This document shows positions 31,473 through 41,749 of a stretch of 64,000 nt of DNA, piece after piece; the first letter of the stretch is position 1; every line of letters begins with the position of its first letter. The stretch is from Prunus persica (Eukaryota; Streptophyta; Magnoliopsida; Rosales; Rosaceae), in NCBI RefSeq assembly GCF_000346465.2, contig NC_034010.1:7635103-7699102 (forward strand), written 5' to 3'. The notes beneath the pieces are model-generated. The model searched no databases. It was not told the DNA's origin and was given only the letters and a program-made list of their open reading frames with translations. The position numbers and the translations under genes were made by a program.

Positions 31473-32108
31473 TTATGTTCTGGAAGCCTCTGAAGGAAGA
31501 GGACGACGCCTCTTAAGCTTAGCCATGAGCCTCTCGTGGTCTCCCAAAATTCTTTCATTGGAGACCTGCAGCATGTCTAGCCTTCTCAGTGTATCAACAG
31601 AGTACGAACTCACCAGTTTCAACAAGGCATTATTCTCTCCTTTAAGTTTCTCAACCTCCTGTTGAGACTCATGAAGCATTCTTTGGAGAGACGAATTTTC
31701 AGTTATTAACCTCTCAACCTCGTTTGCTCTGGCACACAAACGATCAGCCATGTTAGAAACAGAAGCAGCACTCTGAATGCTAAAAGCCATTGAGTCATCA
31801 ATAGCCTCTTCCTCAGATCTTCCTGTCAACAACATTTCATCCATTGGAATAATGAAATTCCTAGCTACTATGACAGCAGTAGCATCATCCATCATCACAG
31901 AATCATTAACTGTGAGATGACGATTTTGGGATACAAAGGATGGACGCCAAACTTTGGCGTCACTGGTTGTTGTGGGAGTATCATTTAAATTGAAATAATT
32001 TGGGCAGGAAGAAGAGGAAGCCATTTTTAAGAAGGTTTCGAAGAAAGTCTTAAGAAAACTAAAGTTTCGAAAAATGAAGGAAGTTAAGTTGAAACGCAGT
32101 TGCTCCAA
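31473..32108 (-). CDS. Antisense coiled-coil ORF inside the LTR element
   Basis: An intact 211-codon frame on the strand opposite to the element. The probable start is the Met near residue 29 (MASSSSCPNYFNLNDTPTTT). A conserved-looking middle follows (WRPSFVSQNRHLTVNDSVMM, MAFSIQSAASVSNMADRLCA). Then comes a heptad-rich coiled coil of about 60 residues (VERLITENSSLQRMLHESQQ, LKGENNALLKLV), and the end is basic (KLKRRRPLPSE). I recall similar ORFs beside plant LTR retrotransposons but know no function. Being open in an otherwise non-coding young element suggests selection or recent origin. It could aid the element, for example as a regulator or RNA-binding factor, but that is inference. The domain does not match gag. 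Confidence 0.6.
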   Translation of the reverse strand: MEQLRFNLTSFIFRNFSFLKTFFETFLKMASSSSCPNYFNLNDTPTTTSDAKVWRPSFVSQNRHLTVNDSVMMDDATAVIVARNFIIPMDEMLLTGRSEEEAIDDSMAFSIQSAASVSNMADRLCARANEVERLITENSSLQRMLHESQQEVEKLKGENNALLKLVSSYSVDTLRRLDMLQVSNERILGDHERLMAKLKRRRPLPSEASRT

Positions 32109-34560
32109 TCAAGTTTTGCAAAGGCAATATCTATAGGAGGAAATATGGCTACAGTTTTTCAGGATCCAAATATCTTTTCGGATCCCCATATTCTCTTGTT
32201 CTTTCCCAGATTCCAAAACTTCACGTGGCCTCCATTAATGTTTGTCGGCACTTTCGGCGTTTTCAAAGTATTATTTTCGTTAAAAGCCGATCTTGCTTTG
32301 CGGATTTCACGGAGCTATTTTTTCAAAAGCACCCCGAGAATCTCGCAATTTTCTTATGGTTAATTTGAAATTCACCGGTTCTACCTATTCCTCTTATTTG
32401 TGTATAAATGTGTTACTAACGAAATTTTCTTTGCAGAAGACATCCAGTTTTCTCCATACCTAGTGATGCGATATCTACTTGTTTTTCTTATCAGTGAGCA
32501 CTTAATATGCCCGAGAAGCAAGACTATCTCTGATCATCCATTCAGGAAGCGAGACTATCCCTGATCACGTTTCCGCCACATCAGGGAACTGTGAAGGCAA
32601 CCTTATGCTCTAATCTCCGGAAGTTCTTCTAGACTAGAAGAAATGAGAGCTTGTTGTTTGCTCCCACCAGCTTCCTTCCTTGATTGCTGAGCTTGTTGTC
32701 TGCTCCCACCACCTTCCTTCCCTGATTGCTTACCTTCTCTTGCAATCAATATCACAATTTTTTTTTGCATTTTTTCTCTTTTTGTAACTCTCTGTTCATA
32801 AGAGATTTTATTTCTTTAGAATGAACATCTGAAGAAAGAATCCATGGAGTGATTCTAACTCTGAGGGTTATTTATTTTTTGACAGAGAAAAGAGTTGTGA
32901 TTTTGCTCTTGCATGATATAACTAGATCATCAAGCGCTACATTATATTTACTGGGCCGATACGAGCTTGAATGATACTTGAGAAAAGTTTCTCCCACCTA
33001 AGGATGTAAGCAATATTTGTGTTATTTTATGCTTATATACTTATTTGATATTTTATCTTGAAAGGTAACCAAATGGAGAGATAAGTCTGTTCCAAAAGAA
33101 TGGCTTGTATGTATCCATGAATTATTAATGCAAATTTTACAGATTGCAAGTTGGATACATTGATAATACACTGCACAGATTAAAGTCCCATAAGAACAGA
33201 ATATGGGTATAGCAGTGATCAATATGATGCACGCCTGTTGCGTAGCAAATGATGTGGATTGAAGTCCTGAAAGGACAATCCTTTGACATGTCAATATTGA
33301 TATTGTGCACGCCTAATGCGTAGCAAATTATATGGGTTAAAGTCCCATAAATTAATTGACATGTATGTATTAATCTGTGGCATGCCTGCAGCACGACAGA
33401 TATATGGGTTCTACATGTTCCAACTCCCTAAATGGAGATTATCCACGCCCTATTGCAAAATAACGCTCCAATGGAGGTTATAATCCACATTCTTACATAA
33501 TAAAAGCCCCCTGAAGTGGCTTGGGTACCCAAAAGCAAAGAAATGCTTATAATTGATGCATGCGCATGCAAATGAGAATGATGGGATCATGAATTGATGA
33601 ATGACAATTTTTGGTTTTAGAGTAGCTACTCAAATCATCAATGGGCTGTGTTGATTGGAACCACGTTCAGTTATTAAATGTCGACAATATCATTGGCCAA
33701 AATGGAATGAGGTAATTCCATTATAGATGAGGATGAACGTGAAAGAACAAACCCACAGTACGAACCCCAAAAGATGTTAATACTGAAATTTATACTTGGG
33801 TGTTCGGAATAAAAGGGAATATACCTACTTTGTATGACACAATATTTCTGGCAGAAACAAGGAATGTTGGGTTTTCTCCATATTTACAGATTCAATTGTG
33901 CCTCCTTATTGCACATTTATGGAGACCAACATGTTATCTTTAAGGGTTATTAAATGCACGAAGCATATCGCCAGAAGCGATTCCCTAAAGATGTATAAAT
34001 AGCTGGGTTAAAGCTATATAATGTGTCATAAAGTTTAATCCCTTTAAACAAAATCCTTGAAAGGATTGAAATTGCATGAAGCCAGTCCCTGAATGACATG
34101 TGCCTGCAGCACAAAATCAGTACTCAATACTAATATGCATAAATTGCCTCAGTGAGTACATGGAGTATAATGTGTTTGCAACACATTAAAGCTTCTGAAG
34201 AGTTCAAGAAATATTTGTCTCGACTTAAAGATCGAGCATTATGCCAACGAGATTCTTGCTTATACTAAGAAAGTATTGAAGTATTTTTTGAGGATTATCC
34301 GTTGGACATTTAAAGGATTTTCTGGAAGTATATTGGACCGTACATCGTATTTTCCAGATAGAGCTCAACTCCATCACCATCATTTTGGGATGATGTGAGG
34401 CATATTTGATGCAATCTCAGCATAACACCATATACGGGCATATTTTTGAGTGAACTTACAAATAGCCCAAGTGTTATTAGATATGCGAACTCTGGAAATC
34501 TCTATGGTCGCTTATTGGAAAAAGCTAGTCATGAAGTTTTCAGGGGGAGATATTTATCAG
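32109..34560. other. Non-coding interior of the LTR element
   Basis: No pol motifs were found in any frame. A 78-bp direct repeat, TGCACGCCTRWTGCGTAGCA, occurs at 33228 and 33306. Sequence such as AAAGTCCCATAA recurs around 33181 and 33340, so the interior appears to have grown by repeat expansion. Confidence 0.6.
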
Positions 34561-34584
34561 GGGGAGCGTGGTATTAATAAAGAC

Positions 34585-35000
34585 CTTCACACACTGTACT
34601 CTTTTTCCTTCATCCAGGTTTTTATCCCACTGGGTTTTTCCTGGTAAGGTTTTAACGAGGCAGTGTCGCTCAAGATTGACTCACAGAGGCAGTGTCAACT
34701 ACGATATTCAGAAAGGTGATCAACAGTATGACTTAAAGATATTTTGCCAAGCATCAGGGGGAGCGTGCTATCAATAAAGATCTTCAAACACTGTACTCTT
34801 TTTCTTTCGTCCAGGTTTTTATTCCATTGGGTTTTTCCTAGCAAGGTTTTAACGAGGCAGTGTCGCACGCGTGTCAATATACACAGAATTTTACGTTACA
34901 CATGATTATGTACTCTTTTTCCTTTTGACCAGTTTTTGTCCCACTGGATTTTTACTGGCAAGGTTTTTAACGAGGCATATTCCATATCATTTGTGGTCTC
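34585..35000 (+). repeat. Three repeats of the Copia-type 3' motif before the PPT
   Basis: CACTGTACTCTTTTTC followed by CAGGTTTTTATCCCACTGGG and AAGGTTTTAACGAGGCA occurs at about 34590-34665, 34790-34865 and, more diverged, 34910-34977. The same motif is known just upstream of the 3' LTR in plant Ty1/copia elements, which links this non-autonomous element to a Copia partner. Confidence 0.75.
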
Positions 35001-35010
35001 CAAGGGGGAG
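35001..35010 (+). promoter_or_regulatory. Polypurine tract of the LTR element
   Basis: CAAGGGGGAG immediately before TGTTGTAAAT; priming site for plus-strand synthesis. Confidence 0.85.
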
Positions 35011-35182
35011 TGTTGTAAATAATAAGGTGGAGCCCACTTCCAATTGGGAAGAGGCTTTGCCTACAAAAGGGTTCACACCCTTCCTTTGTAAACACAGATA
35101 CAATGAGAAGAGAAAACATTCCCTACTTTCCATATCTCAATTTCCTAATTCTCTCTCTTCAATTTCCTCCAGTTTTAGAACA
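35011..35182 (+). repeat. Right LTR, 172 bp
   Basis: Same length as the left LTR with one visible difference; followed by the AGATG target duplication. Confidence 0.95.
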
Positions 35183-35341
35183 AGATGATCATTGTTCAAA
35201 AAAGTTTGGACAAGTCTTTATATACATGCTACTAGATGTTGGAAGGGGATTTTTATGCTTTCATGTCTGCTGGAAAGGGATCCATCTTTTGCTTTGCTGG
35301 CTTTGCCTTAGAGGTGGCTTATGTTCTTTCTTGTTCTCTGT

Positions 35342-35920
35342 AGGGGATTTCAACTTTGTTGGTACAAATTTAGAAAACGACAGGCATTAGAGTAGATAAA
35401 TGGGAAAATTTGAGTGAGGGCAATAATTATTATCATAGAATTAAGTTAAAAAAATCCAACAGAACAAACAACAGTTTAAATACATCAAACATTCTATTAA
35501 TGTGATGGACAAAAGTATAACCTCATTCTATTTAATCAATTGGTAACAAACTTTGAACAATTGTGACAATTTATTAAATAGGTATAAGAAAATTAAGCCA
35601 AAACACCTGAGCTTTAATAGAATCAAATCAAGGGGCGTTGATTTTGTTGCTACAAATTTGGAAAATGGTAGGTGTTAGTGTAGACACATAGGAAAATTTG
35701 AGCAAAGACAATGGCTATTATTACAGAATTATGGCCACAAAATCAATTGCACAAACCACAATTTAAATACGCCAAGTATTCTCCAAATCTAGTGAACAAA
35801 GTATAATCTCAGTCATTACCACAAATTATTAAATACCTGTAACATAATGAAACCAAAAGACCCAAAGTGTAATAGAATCAAACCAAAAACTCATAAGAGA
35901 ATCAAAGTATAAGCAAGTTT
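35342..35920. repeat. Diverged tandem duplication, about 289-bp period
   Basis: AGGGGATTTCAACTTTGTTG at 35342 corresponds to AGGGGCGTTGATTTTGTTGC at 35631. Both are followed by TACAAATTTRGAAAAYG and GGGAAAATTTGAG / AGGAAAATTTGAG sections in the same order. No coding sequence is seen. Confidence 0.7.
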
Positions 35921-36543
35921 ATTGTATAGAAGCAATGATAATCTATAGACACCTATGGTCAAATTTGATACATATATTGCCATTTATTGGCTAATTTAAT
36001 CAAGGAACCTCCTCATTTGATACACTTTGCCCTATATATATTGGGTTAATGACCTAAATGGTCCCTCAACTATTGCTCCATTATCATTTTGGTCCACCAA
36101 CTAAAATTTTCAATTCAAACGTCATTAAACTTTTTATTTTGTACCAAGATGGTCCATCCGTGACAGATTCCGTTACTTCTGATCACGCAATGGCCACGTG
36201 ACTAAGTTTTGAAGGGTATATGCGACTTTTTGAGAAGCTTTATCGAAGGGTATGACTAAAATGGTCCCTCAACTATTGCTCTAGTATCATTTTGGTCCAC
36301 CAACTAAAATTTTCATTTGAACCGTCGTTCCACTTTTTTTTTTTGGTATCAAGATGGTCCTACCGTCAAAGTCCGTCAATTTTATTGTTATTTATTTTTG
36401 TATTTATCTTATTTAAAATTTTTTAATTAATTTAAACAATAGAGAAAAAAATATATTACTTTTTAAGTCCATGTCATAAAAAAAAAGCCATGTTGGTGGT
36501 GAGATTCAATTTTTTCAATTTTAAAATTAGGTACAAGTTCCTA

Positions 36544-36726
36544 CAGTCCCGATCTCTTGGACCACAGGAGTCCAAGAGATTTGTGGTCACTCACCGTTGG
36601 ATGTAAATTCAACGGTTCACTCAATCTTGAACTCATTTTAAGAAACTTTTTTGAACTATTAGATCAGAATCCAACTAAGAGAGACCACAAACTCTTGGAC
36701 TCCTGTGGACCGAGAGACCAGGACTG
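36544..36726. mobile_element. MITE, CAGTCC family, copy 2 (183 bp)
   Basis: It begins CAGTCCCGATCTCTTGGACC and ends GAGAGACCAGGACTG. CAAGTTCCTA precedes it at 36534-36543, but the matching right duplication is found only after copy 3, at 37105-37114. Confidence 0.85.
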
Positions 36727-36808
36727 CAAAATACAATAAGAGATTCCGATAATGAGCAAACTATTGTTTGAGCTTTTTCAAGGTTTGTAATATCCTCCTG
36801 GGAGCGAT

Positions 36809-36908
36809 NNNNNNNNNNNNNNNNNNNNNNNNNNNNNNNNNNNNNNNNNNNNNNNNNNNNNNNNNNNNNNNNNNNNNNNNNNNNNNNNNNNNNNNNNNNN
36901 NNNNNNNN
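36809..36908. other. Assembly gap, 100 N
   Basis: Exactly 100 N, the usual placeholder for an unknown length. It lies between the two MITE copies, a repeat that could have confused assembly. Confidence 0.99.
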
Positions 36909-37020
36909 TACTCATTTGCATGAAACATATGTGATATGTAGTTAATATTGCTATATTTTATTTCATCTTCCCTATCTGTCTCACTAAGCCTCCTAGCAAG
37001 TGTTGTGGTAAGACAAAAAA

Positions 37021-37104
37021 GAAGTTTTTTGAACTATTAGATTAATATCCAACGGTGAGTGACCACAATCTCTTGGACTCCTGTGGTCCAAGAGATCAGG
37101 ACTG
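37021..37104. mobile_element. MITE, CAGTCC family, right-half copy 3
   Basis: This is the right arm only: TTTTTTGAACTATTAGATTA through AGAGATCAGGACTG. It is followed by CAAGTTCCTA (37105-37114), the same 10 bp that precedes copy 2. Confidence 0.8.
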
Positions 37105-37696
37105 CAAGTTCCTATAGTAGTTTCCTTTAATTTTTAATTATTGTTTGCTCTTTTAAAAAATTTGTTATATATATATGTGTGTGATTTTAATTAATTTAAA
37201 CAATAGAGAATTTTTTTATTATTAATTGTTAGGCCAGTCTCACAAAAAAAAAAAAGCCATATGGCTAGTGAGATTCAATTTTTTAAATTTTTCTAAGTTT
37301 TATAATAGTTTCCTTGATACCCAAAAAAAAAAAAGTTGAAGGATGGTTCAAATGAAACTTTTAGTTGGTGGACTAAAATGATACTGGAGCAATAGTTGGG
37401 AGACCATTGGGATCAATAACCCTTTGAGATGAGGATACTCACCTAAAAAGACGGTTTTGTCCCTCGATTTCACGGAATAATATACAGACTTTGACAGATG
37501 GACCATCTTGGTACAAAATAAAAAGTTTAAGGACGTTTGAATTGAAAATTTTAGTTGGTGGACCAAAATGATAATTGAGCAATAGTTGGGGGACCATTTA
37601 GGTCATTAACCCCCTATATATATGACCAATTTTAACGACCTTTATCCACTTTTTGTGGCAATGAGGATGATCTTTCACTTTGGTCACCACATGAAC

Positions 37697-37817
37697 CTAG
37701 TCAAGTGTATTTGATTCCTTGCTTGGCCGATCAATCGGCTAGTTAGAAGTCAGAAGTCAGAAGCATGAACACAACAATTCAATCTTTTTAATTCAAGCTA
37801 GTCAAGTGTATTTGATT
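37697..37817. repeat. 20-bp direct repeats flanking an 81-bp insert
   Basis: CTAGTCAAGTGTATTTGATT occurs at 37697-37716 and 37798-37817. The 81 bp between contain a GCCGATCAATCGGC palindrome. An inverted, diverged copy of the insert lies at 47205-47282, inside the right LTR of the gypsy element. Confidence 0.75.
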
Positions 37818-37884
37818 AAATTACAAAATGGCCTAGATTCTTTCACTTCCTCAGAGTCGAGGATGGTTAGGTTTCTTATAGGTA

Positions 37885-39711
37885 TTTTAGTATTTTAGAG
37901 ATTTTCAATGATAATGATGCAAATTAAATTAAAATATGCGATTAAACTTAAAGACGAGAATTGAAGTGCGATAAAGTAAATCAAAGCAATAGACAAACTT
38001 AAATTAAACGAAGAACGAAATAAGAACGATATAAATGATAAAAGCAATAAAATAAAGTAATTTGAAATTAAATTAGGCTTAAAGCAAATTCGATAACAAT
38101 TAACAATAAAACGATAAAATTGAATCTTAAGACAACGTAATGAAAAAAATACAAGAAATTAAACTTACACTAACGAAAGTGAAGAACTGATCTAGTCTAC
38201 TTGCTTGGAAAATAAAAACCTAGTCTAGGGATAGAAAATTGAAAGACAAAAAGTAAGTTTTTGTGTCTGATGTCAGGGTCCTTCTGCTCTTTGTCTGATG
38301 TAGTTTATATAGGGGCATTCGTCAGCTCATGGGCTGGCCATTAAATGGTCGAAGGTCAACTTCGTCCAAAATCTTTCCTTATATGGTTTCCCAAATTCAC
38401 AGAATTGATTCGAATGAGATCATCGGATTACAAATCTAATCACTTGATTCTCTCCTCCTTAGGAATGTTCCAGATTGACATTACTCTTTTTTGATTGCTT
38501 TCCTTGGATGGATCTCGTCACGTGCATGAAAACATCCGGAGGTTTTTGGGCCTACTTTCGAGGGTAGAGCTTGGGCCTCCAAGGACTTAGGCCTAACATC
38601 TGGTAAGACGATGTGGCTCACAGAGTCTCAAATTTTGATTAAACATAATCCATCGATGTTGGGTGACTTGGAATTTCAATGAGTCCATCTGCACCATATA
38701 TATATATATGTATATTATTATATAGATGGTATAAGGCCATTAAATGGCCATCCAACTTTCATCAGACCTTTTGGATAAAGGTCTCTAGGCCATTTGGCCT
38801 TTTGAAGAAGCCCAGCAAAGGTGACGTGACTTCTTGTCCCTCCATATCAAAATATATGTTTCATATATATACTAATTACATGTTAAGTTGCAAATAACTA
38901 TATATATATATATTATATAGAGGGAATCCGTAAGCCACTAGTTGATCTTTAATTCTTTTCCCAATCTACCAGACTATTAAGGCCTCCACAATGTATTTGC
39001 ATGGATCAATAAGCTTTTTTGGCCTAGACTATGGGCAATCAAGTCTGGTTGGCCAATTAATATTTTAATATCACAAACTCTTTATGTCAGAATGCTACTT
39101 AACATGCCTTATCTCAGGTCAGGAATTCAGAACAACATTATGACCAAACCAGCTTACTTTAGCTTGTCAAACACGCACCCCTCCAGCTGCTATCTTCTCA
39201 GCCATGCTTCTCTAGCCAACTTTTTGGCCATCTTCATAGTCATCATTAAAACAAAACCAATCCTTCAGCTAGGTTCAAAACCTCCTTTTTGGTTTATACC
39301 AATATAAAATATATGAATTGTACAAAAGCTACATACCAACACTAATATGCATAAAGTTGGCCTTCAGTTTTCCACTTTTCAACCAAGGGATGCGGGGCAA
39401 CCTTGGCCTTGCATTTGAACAAAGATCTTTATGGTCTGTTCCTACGCCCACAATTCCAAAATTTCAGCCAACTATTCATTTCAACAACCATCCAACCAAC
39501 TGTTCATTTCTGGAAACTCAGCAACCATCTTACTAAAAGCTCAACTCACGTAAGCAATTTCTCTTTCACCATTCTAGATGCCATTGTAGATCTTGCCATT
39601 CAATTTATTCATTATTTGACTATTGCTATTATAAATAACAATATCTTTGTTTTGGCTAGGCCTTTGGGTTTCCAGTTGACTTTGTTTGAATTTGGTGACC
39701 ACATCCAAACA
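37885..39711 (-). repeat. 3' LTR of the gypsy element (left, truncated)
   Basis: In the minus direction it starts TGTTTGGATGTGGTC at 39711, right after a GGGGGG-containing purine tract. The part 37893-38785 matches 47283-48182 closely. The terminal 170 bp expected from the other LTR are missing at its left edge. Confidence 0.75.
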
Positions 39712-39727
39712 TTGCCCCCCTGATTCC
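39712..39727 (-). promoter_or_regulatory. Polypurine tract of the gypsy element
   Basis: The minus strand reads GGAATCAGGGGGGCAA directly before the LTR start TGTTTGG. Confidence 0.75.
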
Positions 39728-40168
39728 TGGGCCTTCAATTGGTGAAAGGGTAAATGAATCAAAATTCTCACGACTTTTAGTTTTCTCCGAATGTTTCAAC
39801 TTCATGCTTTACCGTAGCAATTTATGGTGTTTGAGTAAAATTGATGTTTAAGGGGATACCTAATCAATTCTTGAGAGACCTTTGAACTTCATAACTGTTA
39901 GAAAACCTAGGCATTATAAATACCAATTTGGCTCCAAACAATTCTCCATACTCAAAACTCCATTGCCATTGCTCTTAGGAAACTCTCTCCCACCAAACCT
40001 AAACTTTTCTTTCTAGATTCACCATTTGATAGGCCAAAAACCATTCAAATAATCACCAAAACCGTTATTTGGCGAGTTTTCAAGTATGTTGAACTCTTTT
40101 CCGGTTGATATTGTTTGATTTCGATGAATGGTGGCCATTGGAAGCTCATTTTTTAAACTTTTGAAAGT
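39728..40168 (-). other. 3' untranslated part of the gypsy element
   Basis: Between the integrase end and the polypurine tract; no coding features recognised. Confidence 0.5.
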
Positions 40169-40988
40169 TTAAATGTTCTCGGCAAATTTTTCCATGGCTT
40201 GGTTGTACTCATTCTTACTCCACTCACTGTGACGGGCCACCCTCAATGATCTCACGGATATCTCGAGAGGAAGAACGACATCATGGCCATATGTGAGTGC
40301 CAATGGTGTCGTTCCGGTACCGGACCTTCTTGAGGTCCTATATGCCCATAGAGTATTAGAAAGGAGGGAATGCCATACTTTGGGATTATTCTCAATCATT
40401 TTTCCCAAAATTCCCTTTATAACTTTATTGCTGGCCTTAGCTTGGCCATTCGATTGAGGATTGTATAGAGTAGATTGAACCATTCTAACTCCCCAATTTC
40501 TTGCGGCTGCTTGGATAGCCTCCCCTATAAAAGTTGTTCCTCGATCAGTCATGATGGATTCGGGTAGACCAAAATCAGTGGATGATAGTCTTCTCGATGA
40601 ATTCTAACACCTCGGCTTGAGTCACTTTCTTTAGTGGGACGTCCTCAACCTACTTCGTGAAGAAGTCGGTGGCCACAAATATGTACTTGTGGCCTTTGGA
40701 TGACTCCGGGTAAATTTGACCTGTCACATCCATTGCCCAACCTTTGAAAGGCCATGCCTTTACAATGGGATTCATAGGTTCAGCCGGAACATGTTGAACC
40801 GAACCATGCCTTTGACAATCTTGGCAGCCCTTGGCATATTCGATACAATCTTTGAGAATAGTTGGCCAATAATAGCCATGTCTCCTCAAAAGCCATCTCA
40901 TCTTAATGTTGGCTTGATGAGCTCCGCATATGCCTTCATGGACTTCAGTCATGGCTATAAGTTGTTCTTTCTTGCCCAAACACTTCAT
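40169..40988 (-). pseudogene. Gypsy integrase
   Basis: The zinc-binding N-domain is at 40988-40650: HEGICGAHQANIKMRWLLRR, then CIEYAKGCQDCQRHG, a normal HHCC set. The catalytic core begins with WAMDVTGQIYPES (first Asp). After a short break it continues with MTDRGTTFIGEAIQAAARNW (second Asp) and YNPQSNGQAKASNKVIKGIL. Family members have Glu at the position of Lys in QAKASNK, so the catalytic Glu appears lost. The core frame is also split around 40600. The enzyme would insert cDNA copies into the genome; this copy cannot. Confidence 0.88.
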
Positions 40989-41720
40989 GAGTAAGTCCTT
41001 ATCACGTAATATCGAGCCCTCCGCCGAACTTGTTGGCTATATGGCCCATTTGGGGCTTTCAGATATGATACGATTTCATGCCTCCGATCATCCAGCGTTA
41101 CAGTTAGCACCATGACTTCCGGTGAAATCTCTCTTTCAAAAACGGAAGAAAGAGATCGTTTCTCTACCTTGAAAAGTTCTTCAGATAGCCCTTCGGAGAT
41201 TTGAACTCCTGAGGCTAGTTGGGCCATGGCGTTGGCCCGAGAATTATGTTCCCTCGGTAGGTGAGTAAGTATCACTTCATCCAAATCCTCAATCATTTGG
41301 CTGGCCAAAGCATGATAGCCGAGCAAGGCTTGGCTGGTCACCTTGTAATCACCAGATAGTTGTTTTAGAACCAACATTGAATCCCCAAGAATCACGACAT
41401 TGTTTATTTCGAGTTCTCTCACGATCACCAACCCGATGACTAAAGCCTCATAGTTGGCCTGATTGTTGGAACAATCAAAGTCCAACTGGAATGAATAGTG
41501 AGTTCAGAAACCTAGGGGTGATTCTATGATGATGCCTACTCCACCCATGTTTGAAGTTCGAGATCCGTCGAAATAGAGACACCACGGAAAAAGACTCAAC
41601 ATGTTGACTGGAAAATAGTCCATGTCTTCTTTCGACGCAAGGGTGAGCGGCCAAGAAATCAGCCAAAGCTTGCCCCTTGAGGGCCAATTGCGGCACGTAG
41701 GTAAACTCAACCAAGGCCAT
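40985..41720 (-). pseudogene. Second (archaeal-like) RNase H of the gypsy element
   Basis: One frame supplies ALVEFTYVPQL then LYFDGSRTSNMGGVGIIIES (first Asp, in FDGS). The next frame gives QANYEALVIGLVIVRELEIN (Glu) and VILGDSMLVLKQLSGDYKVT (Asp), then HLPREHNSRANAMAQLASG. All four signature positions can be read, but a frameshift near 41500 divides them. A free-standing RNase H here, in addition to the one joined to RT, identifies the Tat clade. Confidence 0.85.
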
Positions 41721-41749
41721 TGTCCATTTTCCTATTCAACCTCTAATAA

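Larger units (their letters stand above)
28247..35182 (+). mobile_element. Non-autonomous LTR retrotransposon carrying host gene pieces
   Basis: 172-bp LTRs (28247-28418, 35011-35182) begin TGTTGTAAAT and end TTAGAACA. A 5-bp target duplication AGATG (28242-28246, 35183-35187) flanks the element. A purine tract CAAGGGGGAG lies directly before the right LTR. Only one difference was seen between the LTRs (A/G at the position in GGCTTTRCC), so the insertion is young. No gag, protease, RT or integrase could be found in 6.6 kb of interior. Instead it has a broken PH-domain gene copy, tandem repeats, an antisense ORF and Copia-like 3' repeats. This is a LARD-like parasite that must be mobilised by a partner, probably a Copia element. 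Confidence 0.93.
36042..37612. mobile_element. Mutator-like element with long, doubled TIRs
   Basis: The left TIR starts TGGGTTAATGACCTAAATGG (36042). The right arm, read inward from 37612, gives GGGTTAATGACCTAAATGGT. The outer arms match for about 130 bp. A second inverted pair of the same family lies just inside (36249-36370 with 37320-37425). CCTATATATAT flanks both sides (36031-36041, 37613-37623), a plausible 9-11 bp target duplication. There is no transposase inside. The core includes a MITE and the assembly gap. Confidence 0.75.

Noticed and set aside
35180..36030. A gene between the LTR element and the Mutator-like element
   Set aside because: The only open frame (35103-35390) starts in the LTR; the rest is a diverged 289-bp duplication without coding signal.
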